Shown in pieces: positions 51,201 to 56,559 of a stretch of DNA of 64,000 nt (position 1 is its first letter; the number at the start of each line of letters is the position of its first letter). A model generated the notes under the pieces. It ran no database searches. It saw nothing but the letters and a program-made list of their open reading frames with translations, and was not told where the DNA came from. The position numbers and the translations under genes are program-made. Source of the stretch: Gonocerus acuteangulatus (taxonomy: Eukaryota > Arthropoda > Insecta > Hemiptera > Coreidae); contig OX328132.1 in NCBI GenBank assembly GCA_946811695.1, forward strand, positions 129,079,872 through 129,143,871. Reading direction: 5' to 3'.

Positions 51201-54200
51201 TTAAATATTATTATTAATTATTCCATTATTAATTCCTTAGAGAGTGTCAGCAATGGCTGCCTTCTCCCCTCTGTTCTTCCTTGCGCAATAGTTCAGGAGA
51301 TATGTATTTACTTATTGTATTATATGTAAACATATGTATACAGATTGTAAATATTCAATAAATAAATAAAAAAAAAACAATGTTTTACTATACTTCAGTT
51401 TCACTGTTTTAATGCAATGAAAAAAACAACAATTAAAACGTTAGGTAAACAAATACAAAACCCTGTTCAAAAGAGCAAAACTAACAATTTCGAAGTTTCA
51501 AGCACTCATTTCTTCGATCGACATCGCTCCATCGAAAATTACATCAGAACCTATTTTATAGAGAATTTCGTAAGGTTACCTTCCACTAACCATGATGATT
51601 TCCCAACCGTTGTCAAGATATTTTAGAAAATATACGAAAATCCAAAAATGTTAATGAAATATTATATTTCTAGTACTTCCTTAACTCCAAATGGTACCAA
51701 AATTTAACTATCTCAGATTAGATGAATGCCAAACGTCTAGAACAAGTTTCAACTGAATCTATCAATCCGAATACCCAAATTGAAAATTAGTTTGTATTTT
51801 CTTGTTTTATAGATATCGCTTTAAAAATGGTTTCATTCATTTTCCTATGTTAAGGAACCTATAAAACGAATACCTGCAAGCATATAAATTCGAAAACATA
51901 AGTATTACGATCAGACCATTGTTGAGCTGGGGGGAAATGTTCTAGTCGGTACTTCAGGATTGTGTCATGAGGTCAACCTCATAAGCGGGGTTCTTTCTTC
52001 CTATGGAGGGAGGGAAGAACCGCACTAAAAGGAAACCTAAATAAATTCTAGTGGTGAAACCGGCCACTATTAGTGTCTTTAAAATCCCTTGGATAGAACC
52101 AAGAATAGAAAATGTCTTGAAGTCATCCACATTCAATGCTATAACTCCTAATACAGCGAGAACTACTGGACGAGTCAACAGCACTAGGGGCAGGCTCTAT
52201 CAATTTGAGGAAAAGTCATCCGCACCCAGGGCCTATCTCGACTTGTACAGCATTCTATGGGTTAAACACCGAAAAATGTAAGGCAATTATAATTGAAAAG
52301 GGTGAACTAAAAGAAAGCCTAATTCAATGCACTAATGGGACAGTAATTAAAGGAATTTCAGGAGAAAAAAAATCAAATATTTAGGGATTCATTTTAAAGA
52401 GGAAATAAAATTTAATGAAAAGAACACCATACTATGCCTCAAAATCCAAATTGAAAGTTTGGTCTCTTCTCCACACTAAAGACTGACTAAAAAATAAACA
52501 TTATACATCTGTCCAAGCCTAATCCACCTCTAACAGTGTCCTACTATAGGAGACATAATGCTTTTCAAAATGTGTGGTAAATTCTAAGAATTGCAGTGAA
52601 GGAGATATTAGCACTACACATAGGCCTGAAGAAATGTTTGCAGTCTAGGTCAGAGCGAATTAGAAAGATTACCTCCAACACATAAATTATACTATCCAAC
52701 ATTATAAACTTCTTGAAGATCGTAATCAATATGTATTAAAAACTAGTAGATTGAAAAAGGAAGAATGTCTTAAAAAAACTAGCCAAAGAAGAAGATGAAG
52801 TTCAAAGGACTTTAAGAGAAGACTTTTTTGTAAAAGAGTATGGGTGTGATTCTCTTCTCTCATTATAAAAAAAAAGGTAATTCCTCGATGTTGAAGAAAA
52901 TAGGAATGTCTTGCAGGAAATGGAGCACAGCCTTCAAGCTGAATTGTAACTCAATTCGTTTCAAAAGACTCTTGGCAGGAACCCAGGATTCGGTTGCAGA
53001 GCATGCAACTCTCCCAACATCCGGGGCCCCTGTCAGAAATCAAAACTTTTGAGAATAAATCAACATCATAAGGTGTGAACCTTATGATTTATTCAGGAAC
53101 TTGCTGATTTATTCAGAAAGAAAACTGGATTTGAGGTGTATGAAGAAGTGAGCTTCTAAGTCGAGGACGGTTCCACAAGAAGGGCAGACATTGTGGTCTT
53201 TAATGGTCAGGCATCCACCAGAATTATCTTGGATCTGACTAGAAGATTCAAGATAGACGTGAGTCAACCCTAAACAGATGACAAAGAAAAGAAATACATT
53301 TATGAAAAATGTAGTCCCAATTTCTGTAGAAACTGTAGAATCGAAAATTGGGAGGCAATCAGTCTTCTCTTTGGTGCTAGAGGTTCCATGCCTTCAATTA
53401 CCCAAAATATTTACAAAAGACGGATGATAAAACGCGCCTTTGAATCACTCACATGTTCAATCGCAAAGGATTCAATAAGGATTGTGAATCACCATCTATA
53501 TGGCTGAAAGAAGAAATGGGAAAACATGAATACAAAAAAAAAAAAATACAAATAATAATTAAATAAAATAAATCATATGAAACCAACTGGTGGATTATAC
53601 ATGGGTCATATTATCATTCCAATGAGAATAAAGTGTGTAAGCAAAAAAAAAAAAAAAAAAAAAAAGAATAAGATTTTCCTTGGAATGATAAGACAGCTGT
53701 CGCCTAATATGGTCAGCCATCAGCTGGACATGACTGTTTTATTTATGAATATATTAATGTGGAGAATGAAATGAAAATACTTTCAAGGCTGACAACTTTA
53801 ACTAATCTCAAGAAAAATGTAAAACTAATTGATTTTTTGGCACAGGTTTGTAATAACGATAGATTCAATAGAAATCAGTTTTATAACATCCATTTAGTTA
53901 AAGAACAGGTATAGAGTTTCATCATGATTCAAGTGAGAACCACATTATTAAAAATCAAATAAAAGTGTGTGTAGTCAGTAAGGTTACCCATATGATCAGT
54001 TATGACATCTTAAATATTAACAGATAAAGCTGTGGACATTGCTAGAGTGGGTATATAAATGAAATTCACATGCCATATGTAAACAAAATAAAATACCTCC
54101 ATTAGCCAAGGGTTCTCTGGTCCCACTTGAAAGAGAAGTTCTCGACCACCAGTTCCACATGCTTCTAAATTGACAAAAGCTTTAATATTCTTAGACCACT

Positions 54201-54409
54201 TATGTTGAGTAATAAAACCATGTGATCCTTGAAGTAAATTCTCTTCTGCTCCATTGAATAAAAAAATAATATTATTTTTTAAAGGCACGTGGGAAATTGA
54301 TATCACTCTCAAAATCTCTAACATAACAGCACAACCAGCACTATTGTCGCTTCCGCCTGTAATACATAAAATCACAATATGATAGCCCAATATATATGTA
54401 CAAAGTGCA

Positions 54410-54482
<73 letters not shown>

Positions 54483-56489
54483 GAAGGTGTTGTACCTTTG
54501 ACCACTTTGCAAAATTGATTTTTTTTTAGCTCGAATATTAAGGCTAAATTCGTTTTTTTTTTCATTGTAATTAGAATTCTATTGCTCATCATATTTAATT
54601 TTTTCAAGGTTCTAGCTTTCCATTTAATATTTTTTATTAACTTTTTAAAAAATAATCGTACAGTGGTCAAAGGTACAACATGTAGTAGTACCTTTGACCA
54701 TGGGGTGTTGTACCTCTGACCACGTAAAAACAACACAGCAGTGCAGAAAAAAAATTGTGTTCAGTAATATTGTAATTAATTGTAAGTTTAATAAATGCAG
54801 GACAAGGATGTAAGCATACTAAAAAAGCTATTATTGATATTATGCTATGCTTAATATGCTGAAAAATCCAGTCCAATGGATAAACGTTTTAACTGTCAAG
54901 CAGATCCACTAGCAATAGTAGGGTATGGAAGTTTAGCCATATGTCTTCAACATCAATATCATACAAATTGTCATATTTTCTCGTAAACTTGTCACTTAAA
55001 GTTTGTTTTTTCAAATATTGGATCTTAAACATTGAACATTTAATACCACAGATCTCTGTGACTAAATATTTAATAGACTTTTTTCTTTTATTTTTAACAA
55101 GTATAAAATTTCCTTTTTTCAAATTGTTACTGGTCATCGACTTAACTCACGACATATATCAGACTTTCTCTGGAAGAAATTTTGGTGTCAGTATCAGAAT
55201 CTGAACTGTCATTAGAAGAATTTTCTTTCTATTTACCACTTTTTTAGGAAGGGGTTTATTTGTATGTGGTGTCTTACGTTTAGGGTGGTGCTTACATTTT
55301 ATTTTTCCGCTTCAATAATTGGCTTTTCAGGAATATCTGTCAGGATATGAGCTTTTCCCTTTATGCCGGCCCCTATTTGACATTTTCCTTGCCTGCGCTT
55401 TTCAATGAGGTCTTACAACTTCAGGTGTAACGATAAGGGACGATAGGTTCGAACTGCTACACCGAAAATTGATAAGGTCCGTTTGAACTAATTTCATTTA
55501 TTATTTTTAAATTCTTTGAACAATTGAAGCAACCAATATTAATTATTTTTTAAAAAGGTGTAGCAGAAGAACATAAAAGTTGAATGAAGTTGTCCTTCAC
55601 TCTTGTTGGAACACAGGCAGTCTTTTAGATAGATTTTCCTAAAACAATATCATGGCGTTTACGAAAACACTGGAGCCACGTGTCAGATATCGAATAATTT
55701 TTTAAGAGGGATATTGAGAATTCGTTGATTTTTAAACCACTTCAGCAACGATTCACCTAAATCAAAATGCTTAGAACCTCTAATCCTTTTTCAAGAAAAT
55801 AAGTAATTTTCAAAGGTGTTTCTTATTTTCGCCTGGTTAGCCCTATGTGTTGGGGAATGAGAAACCTCGAATTCTTTCAAAAGACAATAATCAAACAATA
55901 TTCGCCTTTTCTTCAATACTTAAGGATCTACGTTTCGATATTGTATTTATGTATTAGACACTAATAACATCCCTTCTGTTCCCCGAACATCCCTTTTGTT
56001 ACCGGAATGAAGCTAAGTTCCGCAGAGCCCTAGGTCTGTGGGATGGGATATCAAGTTATGGGACTGCATACAGCATATCTCTTGTCCAGTCAGCACATAC
56101 CTCTATCTGTCTATATAAAGAACCCCACCTCCAGCTTCATTATCATCCAGCAGTCTGCGCCCGCCTCTTGCCTAGTCTAGATATATTCTATGTACTATTT
56201 TTGTTTGTGAGTTTCACGAATAAAATTTTTTAAGTTTACTCTGAAAGAGATTCCATAATTTCGGATTGTAGATGTGGAACCTGTCTCGTTGCCCTTCTGT
56301 ATCCGAATCAGTTCCACAGAGTCCTAGGTCGGAGGTGTGGGAGACCAGACCTCAGAAGTGAGAACAACATCTTGCTGCTCTAACCGATTTCGCCATTATA
56401 ACCGATCCTGCCGTTAAAAGCAATATTTTTACAATGCATTTATATGCCAGGCCAAACTAAGGCGTAGATTTTCGCTGTTATAACGGGTT

Positions 56490-56559
<70 letters not shown>

